42,760 nucleotides of DNA from Bacillota bacterium (GCA_022706785.1 JAKJBW010000017.1:1-42760), one strand, 5' to 3'. Counted from the stretch's first letter, positions 35,159 to 42,760 are shown. Numbers and translations: made by a program. The notes: generated by a model from the sequence alone, not told the origin.

Positions 35159-35737
35159 ATGTCAAAAGTTCTTGAAATAAGATGGCATGGCAGAGGCGGT
35201 CAGGGAGCGAAAACTGCATCTTTATTGCTTGCAGACGCCGCTTTTAATACCGGCAAGTATATCCAGGGTTTTCCTGAGTATGGCCCGGAAAGAATGGGCG
35301 CACCCATTACGGCTTATAACAGAATCAGTGACACCCCTATTACTGTGCATTCCAATATTTATGAGCCCGACTATGTCGTAGTTGTGGATGAAACGCTTAT
35401 CGGCTCGGTAGACGTTACAGCCGGTCTGAAAGAAGACGGCGGTATCGTGATCAACACCAGCAAATCTCCTGCAGAGGTGGCGCCCAAGCTGAAGGGCTAT
35501 GCGGGCAAAATCTGCACCATCGACGCTAAAGAGATTTCGGAGGCCTGCCTTGGCAAAAACTTCCCCAACACGCCTATGCTGGCGGCAATCGTGAAGGTTG
35601 CAAATGTTATGGATCCCGGCGAATTCATCAAGGATATGGAAGATTCGTTTGCGCATAAATTTGCGTCTAAGCCTCAGGTCATTGAAGGAAACATGAATGC
35701 CCTGAAACGCTCTATGGAGGAGGTTAAAGGATTATGA
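35159..35737 (+). CDS. porG: 2-oxoacid:ferredoxin oxidoreductase, gamma subunit (pyruvate type)
   Basis: A 192-residue gamma subunit. It begins MSKVLEIRWHGRGGQGAKTA, the standard gamma-domain opening, and has FPEYGPERMGAPITAYNRIS. AAGGAGGG lies upstream. It shares a 4-nt ATGA overlap with porD, so the subunits are translated together. The four-gene order G-D-A-B is the multi-subunit form of pyruvate synthase known from Thermotoga and archaea and also found in various clostridia, in place of the single-chain enzyme. The substrate is most likely pyruvate; other 2-oxoacids cannot be excluded. Confidence 0.93.
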   Translation: MSKVLEIRWHGRGGQGAKTASLLLADAAFNTGKYIQGFPEYGPERMGAPITAYNRISDTPITVHSNIYEPDYVVVVDETLIGSVDVTAGLKEDGGIVINTSKSPAEVAPKLKGYAGKICTIDAKEISEACLGKNFPNTPMLAAIVKVANVMDPGEFIKDMEDSFAHKFASKPQVIEGNMNALKRSMEEVKGL

Positions 35738-36036
35738 GTAAGAAGCTGAGTGTTCCCGGCGTTGACGTATCGTGGAAGGATATCACCCCCGGCGGTATAG
35801 TAGAGGCAGGAACCTGCCGTGAATTCAAAACAGGCGACTGGAGAAGCGTAAAGCCTGTCTGGAAGCAGGATGCTTGCAAGCAGTGCCTGTTGTGCTTTCC
35901 TGTTTGTCCCGATTCGTCGATTCCCATCAACAAGGACGGCAAAAGAGAAGATTTTGACTATGACTATTGCAAAGGCTGCGGCGTATGCGCAAACGTATGC
36001 CCGTTTCATGCAATCGACATGGTAGATGAAGACTAA
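35734..36036 (+). CDS. porD: 2-oxoacid:ferredoxin oxidoreductase, delta (ferredoxin-like) subunit
   Basis: A 100-residue electron-transfer subunit with two [4Fe-4S] motifs: CKQCLLCFPVCP and CKGCGVCANVCP, each CxxCxxCxxxCP. It passes electrons from the TPP intermediate to external ferredoxin. It overlaps porG by 4 nt and precedes porA by 21 nt. The spacing between motifs (about 26 residues, including INKDGKREDFDYDY) is normal for PorD. Confidence 0.95.
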   Translation: MSKKLSVPGVDVSWKDITPGGIVEAGTCREFKTGDWRSVKPVWKQDACKQCLLCFPVCPDSSIPINKDGKREDFDYDYCKGCGVCANVCPFHAIDMVDED

Positions 36037-36057
36037 TAATAAAGGAGGCAAATATAA

Positions 36058-37239
36058 ATGGCTAAGAGAGACAGACTCAGCGGCAATGAAGCTGTTGCCG
36101 TTGCTATGCGTCAGATCAATCCTGATGTTGTCGCAGCGTTCCCCATCACACCCTCCACAGAGGTTCCGCAATATTTTGCATCCTTTGTTTCCGATGGTCA
36201 GGTAGATACTGAATTTGTTCCTGTCGAATCGGAGCATTCGGCAATGTCGGCTTGTATCGGTGCGCAGGCGGCCGGCGGCAGAACCATGACCGCCACGTCC
36301 GCCAACGGACTTGCGCTGATGTGGGAAATGCTCTACATCGCAGCCTCTTCAAGGCTGCCCATCACACTCGCCGCGGTAAATCGTGCGTTGTCCGGTCCTA
36401 TCAACATACACAACGATCATTCCGATACCATGGGTGCGCGTGATTCGGGCTGGATCCAGATTTACGGTGAAAGCAATCAGGAAGCGTATGATAACTTTAT
36501 CCAGGCTGTCCGCATAGGCGAGCATCCCGACGTTATGCTGCCGGTTATGGACTGCTTTGACGGCTTCATCACCAGCCACGCTGTGGAAAACATTGAACTG
36601 ATGGATGATGCGGACGTAAAAGCTTTTGTTGGAGAATACGATCCGGAATACTATCTCAACAACGCATCACATCCTGTTGCGGTAGGTCCTTTGGATCTTC
36701 CCCCCCACTACTTCGAGCACAAGCGCCAGCAGGCTCAGGCTATGATGAACGCAAAAAAGGTGATTTTAGAGGTAGCAGACGAGTTTTACAAGCTCACAGG
36801 CAGAAAATACGGCCTGTTTGAAGAATACAAAATGGACGACGCCGAAATCGCGATGGTTGTTTTGAATTCTACCGCCGGCACGGCAAAATATGTGGTTGAC
36901 GAGCTGCGCGCAAACGGCGTAAAGGCAGGTCTTATCAAAGTCCGCGTGTTCCGTCCGTTCCCTGTTGACGAAATTTGCGAGGCGCTTAAAAATGTGAAGG
37001 CCGTTGCGGTCATGGATAAAGCGGACAGCTTCAACGCTGCCGGCGGCCCGTTGTTCACAGAGGTCACATCGGCGCTTTACAAGAATGCAGGCACAGTGAA
37101 TGTAATTAACTACATCTATGGTCTTGGCGGCCGCGATGTAAAAACAGACGAATTAAAGAGCGTATATACCAAGCTTGAGGAAATTGCAAAGACCGGCAAA
37201 GTGGATTCGGTTTACAATTACCTCGGCGTCAGAGAATAA
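36058..37239 (+). CDS. porA: 2-oxoacid:ferredoxin oxidoreductase, alpha subunit (pyruvate type)
   Basis: A 393-residue subunit. It shows AAFPITPSTEVPQYFA and the ESEHSAMSACIGAQAAGGR pyrimidine-binding region, then a C-terminal transketolase-like domain with AVMDKADSFNAAGGPLFTEV. It forms the TPP site together with PorB. AAAGGAGG is upstream. The length agrees with PorA of Thermotoga type. It is followed by porB after 14 nt. Confidence 0.95.
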   Translation: MAKRDRLSGNEAVAVAMRQINPDVVAAFPITPSTEVPQYFASFVSDGQVDTEFVPVESEHSAMSACIGAQAAGGRTMTATSANGLALMWEMLYIAASSRLPITLAAVNRALSGPINIHNDHSDTMGARDSGWIQIYGESNQEAYDNFIQAVRIGEHPDVMLPVMDCFDGFITSHAVENIELMDDADVKAFVGEYDPEYYLNNASHPVAVGPLDLPPHYFEHKRQQAQAMMNAKKVILEVADEFYKLTGRKYGLFEEYKMDDAEIAMVVLNSTAGTAKYVVDELRANGVKAGLIKVRVFRPFPVDEICEALKNVKAVAVMDKADSFNAAGGPLFTEVTSALYKNAGTVNVINYIYGLGGRDVKTDELKSVYTKLEEIAKTGKVDSVYNYLGVRE

Positions 37240-37253
37240 GGAGGTGCACACGA

Positions 37254-38204
37254 ATGGCTTTTAATTTAAAACAGGAAGCAAAAAAACCGGAAAGGCTGAC
37301 GGGCGGACACAGAATGTGTGCCGGTTGTGGTGCACCGGTAGTAGTCAGGGGTATCCTTCGCGCGTTGAACGAGGAAGATCACGCTGTTGTATCGTGCGCG
37401 ACCGGATGTCTTGAAGTATCAACCTTTATCTATCCTTACTCCGCATGGACCGATTCCTTTATCCATTCGGCGTTTGAGAATTCGGCCGCAACTGTGTCGG
37501 GCGCTGAAGCCGCTTATGTGGCAATGAAAAGAAAGGGCAAGCTGCCCCAAGGCGAAACAAAATTCATCGCGTTCGGCGGTGACGGCGGCACGTACGATAT
37601 CGGTATCCAGTCGTTGTCGGGCGCAATGGAGAGAGGCCACAACATGCTCTATGTCTGCTATGACAACGGCGCATATATGAACACCGGTATCCAGCGTTCA
37701 TCGGCAACGCCGAAATACGCGGACACCACCACGTCGCCGGCGGGCAAGGTTGTCCCCGGCAAGCCGCAGTCCAGAAAAGATTTGACTATGATCATGGTCA
37801 ACCACAACATCCCCTATGTCGCCCAGACCTCTCCGTTGGGGTCGAAAAAAGGCGGCTTAAAGGACCTGCACGAGAAGGCTCAAAAGGCGCTCTACACGCC
37901 GGGTCCTGCATTCATAAACGCCTTGGCGCCCTGTCCGCGCGGCTGGAGATACGACACGCCCCGTTTGCTGGAGCTGTGCGACCTGGCTGTCGACACCTGC
38001 TTCTGGCCGCTCTACGAAGTGGTTGACGGTGTGTATCACATCACCTACTTCCCCAAAGAGAAACTGCCGGTCGAAGCTTATCTGAAGCCCCAGGGACGTT
38101 TCCGCCACCTGTTTAAGGCGGGCAACGAGCATTTGATTGAAAATATCCAAAAAGAAGTCGACGACAGATGGGCGATGCTTTTAAAGCTTGCCGATAACGC
38201 ATAG
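37254..38204 (+). CDS. porB: 2-oxoacid:ferredoxin oxidoreductase, beta subunit (TPP-binding, pyruvate type)
   Basis: A 316-residue subunit that binds TPP and one [4Fe-4S] cluster. Cluster cysteines appear in HRMCAGCGAP, in VVSCATGCLEVST and, further on, in APCPRGWR. The TPP/Mg motif is GDGGTYDIGIQSLSGAMERG followed by YDNGAYMNTGIQRS, which is characteristic of pyruvate synthase beta subunits. AAGGAGG stands before the ATG. It closes the operon; a clear terminator follows 31 nt after the stop. Confidence 0.95.
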   Translation: MAFNLKQEAKKPERLTGGHRMCAGCGAPVVVRGILRALNEEDHAVVSCATGCLEVSTFIYPYSAWTDSFIHSAFENSAATVSGAEAAYVAMKRKGKLPQGETKFIAFGGDGGTYDIGIQSLSGAMERGHNMLYVCYDNGAYMNTGIQRSSATPKYADTTTSPAGKVVPGKPQSRKDLTMIMVNHNIPYVAQTSPLGSKKGGLKDLHEKAQKALYTPGPAFINALAPCPRGWRYDTPRLLELCDLAVDTCFWPLYEVVDGVYHITYFPKEKLPVEAYLKPQGRFRHLFKAGNEHLIENIQKEVDDRWAMLLKLADNA

Positions 38205-38235
38205 TTATCACCGTATTGTCATCATATCAGACAAT

Positions 38236-38265
38236 AAAAGCCGCGTTTTTAAGATGCGGCTTTTT
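38236..38265 (+). terminator. Terminator of the porGDAB operon
   Basis: AAAAGCCGC (38236-38244) pairs with GCGGCTTTT (38256-38264) across an 11-nt loop, with a T run continuing to 38265. Confidence 0.88.
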
Positions 38266-38566
38266 GATTTGCCCGGGATGTTGCCGGACAGCGCCTTTCC
38301 TGTGCTAAAACCCTGTACTGTAAACGCATGAAAACTTCTTGCGCAGCAAAAAGGCAAAGTTTTGGCCGAACTTTTTTAAAAGCGGGCAGCGCCCGCATGT
38401 ATTACGCAGATAGCTTAGCGGTCATTTTTTGTCTTTCGCCCGGTATCCTAATTTTAGCGTAACTGCCTATAGGATAAGAATCGGGGGTGTGGGAAGGGCT
38501 AAGCCCACAAATCGCCGTCCGCAGACGGCGAAATTCTGATCATGGTGGAAAACCCTGTATTTGAAG
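38266..38566. other. Structured gene-free stretch upstream of queT
   Basis: About 300 nt with no credible ORF. It holds the second copy of the 41-nt hairpin repeat (38382-38422). Between 38488 and 38531 two adjacent hairpins are visible: TGTGGG/CCCACA (or GGGCT/AGCCC nested inside) and a perfect TCGCCGTC/GACGGCGA with a CGCA loop. They lie upstream of the predicted queT promoter. No known riboswitch consensus is recognised. Confidence 0.45.
38382..38422 (+). repeat. Intergenic hairpin repeat, copy B
   Basis: GCGGGCAGC-GCCCGC, a 20-nt spacer, then AGCGGT: same layout and 41-nt length as 9856-9896. The flanks also share A-rich sequence before the element and ATT after it. Confidence 0.4.
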
Positions 38567-38595
38567 TTGACTAAACGGCTGCCGTATGGTAGTAT
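38567..38595 (+). promoter_or_regulatory. Promoter of queT
   Basis: TTGACT (38567-38572) and TAGTAT (38590-38595) are spaced by 17 nt, the same pair of hexamers as before RNase J. The leader would be only about 40 nt, which leaves no room for a riboswitch. Confidence 0.65.
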
Positions 38596-38641
38596 ATTAG
38601 CGCACTAATGAATTTGGATCCACGAAAGGGCGAATTTTTCT

Positions 38642-39145
38642 ATGGACAGACGCATAAAAACAACGCTATACGCTGCGGTAATTGCCTCGCTTTATGTTGC
38701 GGTTTCACTGCTGCCCGGCATCAGCGCCGTAAGCTACGGCCTTGTTCAGTTCAGGTTTGCCGAAGCGTTCATGCTTTTATGCCTTTTTTCGCCTGCGGGC
38801 ATTGCAGGCGTAACAGTAGGCTGTCTGCTCACAAACCTGTTTTCACCGCTTGGGCCCAACATTTACGATGTAATATTCGGCACCCTTGCCACGCTCCTGG
38901 CGGGCAGCGCTACATACTTCTTCCGCTGTTACTTTCTCAGACACAAGTGGCTGGCGCCGCTCCCCACCATCATATTTAACGGGCTTATCGTGGGCAGCTA
39001 TCTTCCCGTTATTCTCACCGGACAAGCTGTGGCGGCATGGCTGTGCATCATCTCTGTCGCGTTTGGCGAAGCCGTTGTCTGTTACGCAGTTGGCATACCG
39101 CTCGCCGTTTTGTTTGAGAAATACAACCTCATGAAAAATTTGTAA
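38642..39145 (+). CDS. queT: QueT-family queuosine-precursor transporter
   Basis: A 167-residue membrane protein with about five hydrophobic segments. It shows SYGLVQFRFAEAFMLLCLF, SPAGIAGVTVGCLLTNLFSP and IYDVIFGTLATLLAGSATYF. These match QueT (PF06177), the substrate-binding S-component of an ECF-type transporter thought to import preQ0/preQ1 for queuosine in tRNA. ECF A/T components are not in the window. AAAGGG lies 11 nt upstream. No preQ1 riboswitch consensus is seen. A 20-bp terminator follows. Confidence 0.88.
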   Translation: MDRRIKTTLYAAVIASLYVAVSLLPGISAVSYGLVQFRFAEAFMLLCLFSPAGIAGVTVGCLLTNLFSPLGPNIYDVIFGTLATLLAGSATYFFRCYFLRHKWLAPLPTIIFNGLIVGSYLPVILTGQAVAAWLCIISVAFGEAVVCYAVGIPLAVLFEKYNLMKNL

Positions 39146-39184
39146 TGCTCTGCGACTCACTTGGTTCTGTATCAGTAATTGCCA

Positions 39185-39229
39185 ACACAAAAACATCCTG
39201 CACATGGCCTGTGCAGGATGTTTTTGTGT
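39185..39229. terminator. Very strong bidirectional terminator between queT and the glycosyltransferase
   Basis: A perfect 20-bp stem (39185-39204 with 39210-39229) and a TGGCC loop, containing AAAAAC and GTTTTT runs. It serves convergent genes on both strands. Confidence 0.9.
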
Positions 39230-39261
39230 AAGAACCCCCCGGCTAAGCCGGGGAGATTCTT
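39230..39261. repeat. C/G-rich palindrome resembling an IS200/IS605-type end
   Basis: CCCCGGC (39237-39243) and GCCGGGG (39247-39253) pair across TAA, flanked by AAGAA (39230-39234) and TTCTT (39257-39261). Such AAGAAccccc...ggggATTCTT hairpins are familiar at ends of IS200/IS605 (TnpB) elements. No transposase remains are seen nearby. Could be a solo end or a chance hairpin. Confidence 0.35.
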
Positions 39262-39286
39262 AATTAATGTCAATTTGTCTTGCCGC

Positions 39287-40537
39287 CTAATCCCCCGCTC
39301 TCATCACATCCGCAAGGTCAAGGCTGCGCGTGTGCTTGATCGGCGTCCACATGCAGTTAGGCTTGATCAGAGAAATAATCCCGATCGGAAGCCAGCTGGC
39401 GATAAAGAGTCCAAATGTCGCAATCGCTTTTACAAAGTTTTTAGGGTCTTTGCGCTCCGATTTCACAATAAGCCACGCTAAAACGACAGTAAGCAGATAT
39501 GACGCAACACCATATAAAACCGCAACTACCCCAAAGACAAACCACGACCTGACAGTCAGTTTCATGGTAAATAAGTTGACGAAGAAAAACACAACCGGAA
39601 TTAAGCTGACGATTTGCATCACCGGCGCGCCAAACAAAATCAGGATATCAATACATGAGGCACTGTCTTTAACCCCGGTACGCAGAAGCGTTTTAAAATA
39701 GCGCTGCAGGCACTGTATAGCGCCGACGGTCCAGCGTCTGCGCTGTATCCAGGACTCACTGAAGTTTAAGGGATGCTCATCATAGGTAATCGCGTCGGGC
39801 ACCCATATAATGCGTTCGCCCGATTCGGCTACCGCCTGGGCCGTATACTCAATATCCTCTGTCATGGTATAGGTCTGGAAGCCGTGCTTTTCGAGATACT
39901 GGCGACTGACCACAAAGCCGGTTCCGTTTAAAGCGGCCGACCATCCAAGCGCCATGCGCGCACGGTTGAAAAAGCCGTTGACGCTGAAATAATAAATGCT
40001 GTGGCAGCCCGAAATCCATGTGTCCGCCGGGTTTTTGCTGTCACGATACCCTTGCGCAATCTGCGCCCCACCTGAAAGCGCGTCGTTCATAGCCTTCATA
40101 AAGCCCGGATGAACCAGATTGTCGGCATCGAAGACACAAAACGCGTCATAGTGCGGCTCTCCACTGTCCAACAGGGCATCAAACGCATATTTTAAGACCT
40201 CACCCTTGGACTGAACCTTCACACTGCACGGGAGCACCCTTGCCCCGCATTCCTTTGCCACCTGCGCGGTGCGGTCGGTACAGTTGTTGGGCACCACAAT
40301 AATATCAATCAGCTCCGCCGGATAATCCTGTCCTTTCAGACTCTCAATAAGCTTTCCGACAACAGCCTCCTCATTTCGCGCAGGCAAAACCACAGCGATC
40401 CGCTTTTGTGCCTTAGAGACCGGCATTTTAGGTATCTCACGATAGGCGTTAAGCGAGGTCGTCACATAATAGACAGCATATATCAGCATAATAGCTGTAA
40501 AAGTCAACGATATTAAATGAAAAAATATATTCAGCAT
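39287..40537 (-). CDS. Family-2 glycosyltransferase, membrane-bound (BcsA/hyaluronan-synthase-like)
   Basis: A 416-residue processive-type GT2. ATG 40537 is chosen because GGAGG lies 11 nt upstream; an earlier in-frame GTG at 40555 abuts that site. An N-terminal membrane helix (residues 3-25) is followed by the cytosolic GT-A domain: IAVVLPARNEEAVVGKLIES, VVPNNCTDRT, FDADN (DxD), MTEDIEYT (catalytic base) and the acceptor-site WIQRRRWTVG. The last 150 residues hold three to four membrane helices, as in synthases that extrude a polysaccharide. The sugar is not predictable. It has its own promoter and is monocistronic. Confidence 0.88.
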   Translation of the reverse strand: MLNIFFHLISLTFTAIMLIYAVYYVTTSLNAYREIPKMPVSKAQKRIAVVLPARNEEAVVGKLIESLKGQDYPAELIDIIVVPNNCTDRTAQVAKECGARVLPCSVKVQSKGEVLKYAFDALLDSGEPHYDAFCVFDADNLVHPGFMKAMNDALSGGAQIAQGYRDSKNPADTWISGCHSIYYFSVNGFFNRARMALGWSAALNGTGFVVSRQYLEKHGFQTYTMTEDIEYTAQAVAESGERIIWVPDAITYDEHPLNFSESWIQRRRWTVGAIQCLQRYFKTLLRTGVKDSASCIDILILFGAPVMQIVSLIPVVFFFVNLFTMKLTVRSWFVFGVVAVLYGVASYLLTVVLAWLIVKSERKDPKNFVKAIATFGLFIASWLPIGIISLIKPNCMWTPIKHTRSLDLADVMRAGD

Positions 40538-40597
40538 AGGTCTTGCAACCTCCACGTAGTTTATTATGTATCATACAGACCAGTCGCAGTTTAGAAC

Positions 40598-40626
40598 AGT
40601 ATACCGCACATCGCCGCAATTTTCAA
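40598..40626 (-). promoter_or_regulatory. Promoter of the glycosyltransferase gene
   Basis: On the minus strand TTGAAA (40621-40626) and TATACT (40598-40603), spacing 17 nt, about 60 nt before the start codon. Confidence 0.7.
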
Positions 40627-40691
40627 GTAAAAATAATTGATTGCCACGATAGAAATCATACGAATTCATAAAATAATTCTAGGAAATAATA

Positions 40692-40720
40692 GTGCAAAAT
40701 CATTTTCTTTATGGTATGAT
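40692..40720 (+). promoter_or_regulatory. Likely promoter of trxB
   Basis: GTGCAA (40692-40697) and TATGAT (40715-40720), spacing 17 nt. Weaker match than the others. The leader would be about 105 nt. Confidence 0.5.
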
Positions 40721-40831
40721 TATTAGCGTAAACTACCATATACTGTACTGACGGAAAAAGAGCCCCTGCGGCGCCGCTTTGTTCCGGACTTGTACGTGTT
40801 TTCTTTAAAATATACAACAGGAGGATTTTTT

Positions 40832-41743
40832 ATGTATGATATCATTATTATAGGCGGCGGCCCTGCCGGGCTGAACGCCGCCCTGTACGCCGGCCGCGGC
40901 GGTATGAAAACCCTGCTTATCGAAAGGATGTTTTGCGGCGGGCAGGCGGCCACAACTTATGAAATAGAGAATTACATAGGCTTTTCCGAATCCTTATCCG
41001 GCCCTGATCTCATGATGCGTATGGAAACGCACGCAAAGCGCTTCGGGGCGGAGATCATAAACGGTGATGTCACAGCGCTTGAGCTTGACGGCGCCGTGAA
41101 AAAAATACATTGCGACGGCAAGACATATGAGAGCAAGACCGTGATCCTGTGCATGGGCGCCCAGCGCCGCACCCTGGGGCTGGCGCGTGAGGATGCGCTT
41201 CGCGGCAGCGGCGTTTCCTACTGCGCCACATGCGACGGCGCGTTTTTCCGCGGCAGAGATGTCGCCGTGGTGGGCGGCGGTAACGCTGCCGTTGAGGAGG
41301 CTATATTTTTAAGCCACCTCTGCGCTAAAGTATATCTTATCCACCGCCGCGATAAGCTCCGTGCGGTAAAATCGCTGTCAGACAAGCTCTTTGAAGAACA
41401 AAAGGTGCAGCTTGTATGGGATACCGTGGTCACCGCCATAAACGGCGATGGCACTGTGGAAGGTATAACCGTTAAAAATGTAAAAACAGGGCAAACCGGT
41501 ACTATTCCGGTAAACGCACTCTTTATCTGTATCGGCACAGACGCCAACACAGACCTGATTAAGGATGTTCTTCCGCTGGATGGTTACGGCCATGTCATTA
41601 CCAACGAAGAAATGGCCACAAAAATCCCGGGCGTTTTTGCCGCCGGCGATATCCGCCAAAAGCCGCTGCGCCAGGTGATAACCGCAGTAGCCGACGGCGC
41701 CGTTGCGGCAGACTCCGCGATAAATTATATTTTGGAATCGTAA
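40832..41743 (+). CDS. trxB: Thioredoxin-disulfide reductase (NADPH-dependent type)
   Basis: A 303-residue FAD enzyme. ATG 40832 follows AGGAGG by 7 nt; the longer frame from 40790 is rejected. The FAD loop is IIGGGPAGLNAALYAGRGG. The redox pair is C131-A-T-C134 in YCATCDGAFF. The NAD(P)H loop is VAVVGGGNAAVEEAIFLS, followed by HRRDKLRA, where the Arg pair suggests NADPH. The C-terminal FAD motif is GVFAAGDIRQKPLRQV. It reduces thioredoxin or a related protein. The downstream amidohydrolase starts 31 nt after the stop and may be cotranscribed. Confidence 0.95.
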   Translation: MYDIIIIGGGPAGLNAALYAGRGGMKTLLIERMFCGGQAATTYEIENYIGFSESLSGPDLMMRMETHAKRFGAEIINGDVTALELDGAVKKIHCDGKTYESKTVILCMGAQRRTLGLAREDALRGSGVSYCATCDGAFFRGRDVAVVGGGNAAVEEAIFLSHLCAKVYLIHRRDKLRAVKSLSDKLFEEQKVQLVWDTVVTAINGDGTVEGITVKNVKTGQTGTIPVNALFICIGTDANTDLIKDVLPLDGYGHVITNEEMATKIPGVFAAGDIRQKPLRQVITAVADGAVAADSAINYILES

Positions 41744-41774
41744 AATTATGCCCACAAAATGAGGATGTGAAAGC

Positions 41775-42760
41775 GTGAAAGCAATCATCAACGCGGCCGT
41801 CCACACCATGGAAGGCCCTTTTATACCGTGCGGATATATTTTATTTGAGGACGGAAAAATAGTAGAAGCCGGCGATATGTCGGCATTTGCTTCTTTTTCC
41901 AGCCAGCCTTGCGAAACCATAGATGTTTCGGGATGCCATGTCACGCCCGGCCTGATCGACGCGCACTGCCATGTGGGTATGTGGGAGGATTCCATGGACC
42001 TGGAAGGCGCCGACGGCAATGAGGACACCGATCCTATTACACCGCAGCTGCGCGCTATTGACGGCATCAATCCTTTCGACCGCTGCTTTAGCGACGCTGC
42101 CCGGGCAGGTATCACAACCGTGGTGACCGGCCCCGGCAGCTCCAATGTGATCTGCGGCCAGTTTGCCGCGCTCAAAACCCATGGCAGCTGTGTAGACAAC
42201 ATGATCGTGAAGGCCCCTGTGGCAATAAAAATAGCGTTGGGCGAAAATCCCAAGTTTTCTTATCGCGCCAAAAATCAGGCGCCTGTGACACGCATGGGCA
42301 CCGCCGCCCTGCTGCGTGACACTTTGCTTAGGGCTAAGCAGTATCAAAAGGATTTAAACGATTATGCGGCCGATCCCAAAGAAAACGACAGACCCGACTT
42401 TGACATCAAGCTGCACAGTCTGCTTCCCCTTTTAAACAAGGAAATCCCGGCCAAAGTACATGCCCACCGTGCCGACGACATAGCCACCGCACTGCGTATC
42501 GCAAAGGAATTTGACATACGCGTTACCATAGAGCACGCTACCGAAGGTCACCTGATTCTGGGTGTTTTAAAAGAGGCAAATGCGGCGCTTATGGTGGGGC
42601 CCGCGCTTTGCGAAAGAAGCAAAATAGAGCTTAAAAACCTCAGCTTCCGCAATTATAAAACCCTTAGTGACGCAGGCCTTGACGTTGCGATTATCACCGA
42701 CCATCCGGTCGTTCCTATAGAGTATCTGCCGCTTTGCGCTTCACTGGCGGTCAAAAGCGG
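41775..42760 (+). CDS. Amidohydrolase, imidazolonepropionase-like (3' truncated)
   Basis: The frame opens at GTG 41775, with GAGG about 10 nt upstream, and runs off the window after 328 codons. A nearby GTG at 41767 stops at once. It has the amidohydrolase layout: an N-terminal composite-sandwich strand (KAIINAAVHTMEGPFIPCG), then VTPGLIDAHCHVGMWE with the HxH metal ligands, AGITTVVTGPGSSNVICGQ, a central VHAHRADDI with a His ligand, IEHATEGH, and TDHPVVP with the late Asp. Clostridial proteins of this type are usually annotated only as amidohydrolase; the substrate is unknown. The C-terminal barrel end is missing because of the window edge. Confidence 0.85.
   Translation, partial: MKAIINAAVHTMEGPFIPCGYILFEDGKIVEAGDMSAFASFSSQPCETIDVSGCHVTPGLIDAHCHVGMWEDSMDLEGADGNEDTDPITPQLRAIDGINPFDRCFSDAARAGITTVVTGPGSSNVICGQFAALKTHGSCVDNMIVKAPVAIKIALGENPKFSYRAKNQAPVTRMGTAALLRDTLLRAKQYQKDLNDYAADPKENDRPDFDIKLHSLLPLLNKEIPAKVHAHRADDIATALRIAKEFDIRVTIEHATEGHLILGVLKEANAALMVGPALCERSKIELKNLSFRNYKTLSDAGLDVAIITDHPVVPIEYLPLCASLAVKS

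Noticed and set aside
38455-38641. Class I or II preQ1 riboswitch for queT
   Set aside because: The A-rich tail and loop sequences of these classes are not present, and the hairpins lie upstream of the likely promoter.
1-42760. tRNA, rRNA, CRISPR array, prophage or toxin-antitoxin genes
   Set aside because: None recognised on either strand by eye. A tRNAscan, Rfam and CRISPR search would be needed to exclude short or divergent cases.

Overview
The window is a chromosomal segment of a Gram-positive bacterium of the Bacillota, most likely an anaerobic member of class Clostridia. The reasons are the order rimP-nusA-ylxR-ylxQ-infB-rbfA-nrnA-truB-ribF, an RNase J, strong AGGAGG-type ribosome-binding sites, SigA-like promoters, an SLH-domain cell-wall enzyme, a BofC-like protein and a four-subunit ferredoxin-dependent 2-oxoacid oxidoreductase. 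The genus cannot be read from the sequence. I see no rRNA, tRNA, CRISPR array, prophage or intact insertion sequence.

Layout. (1) 1-2180: the 3' part of a FAD/Rieske oxidoreductase overlapping a tocopherol-cyclase-like gene. (2) 2181-7314, plus strand: promoter, a roughly 430-nt structured leader, then aroF (DAHP synthase), pheA (chorismate mutase/prephenate dehydratase), prmA, rsmE and a small membrane protein, closed by a strong terminator. (3) 7447-9379, minus strand: DUF3343 protein, cysteine-desulfurase-family enzyme and a BofC-like secreted or membrane protein. (4) 9380-12511: a gene-free stretch and one large membrane protein, apparently a WsfD-like glycosyltransferase fused to a DUF6273 domain. 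(5) 12512-20220, minus strand: prsA-like foldase lipoprotein, mfd, pth, prs, glmU. (6) 20352-28182, minus strand: the rimP-to-ribF translation and transcription operon. (7) 28456-31775, plus strand: SLH-FN3-M15 peptidase and RNase J. (8) 31893-34699, minus strand: rlmH, walJ-like metallohydrolase and murA. (9) 35159-38204, plus strand: porG-porD-porA-porB. (10) 38205-42760: queT-like transporter, a family-2 glycosyltransferase (minus), trxB and a truncated amidohydrolase.

The most notable feature is upstream of aroF-pheA. A SigA-type promoter at 2235-2264 starts a leader that contains a short ORF at 2478-2597 with its own Shine-Dalgarno. Its middle reads FFGFSFSFYFSYGF, seven Phe and two Tyr in fourteen codons. 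It is followed by a perfect 11-bp intrinsic terminator (2623-2656) whose left arm can instead pair with the 3' end of the little ORF (2576-2582). This has the layout of ribosome-mediated transcription attenuation, like the enteric pheL leader, placed in front of the first aromatic-pathway enzyme and the Phe-branch enzyme. No T-box signature is visible. Upstream of the ORF, the RNA could fold into several strong hairpins and a possible H-type pseudoknot next to the leader's ribosome-binding site.

Other points worth attention: GlmU lacks the usual G-T-R of the uridyltransferase signature; the RibF nucleotidyltransferase motif is altered; the RNase J start is best placed at GTG 30111; and two intergenic regions carry a similar 41-nt hairpin repeat. 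All functional calls come from motif and family recognition by eye. No database search was run.
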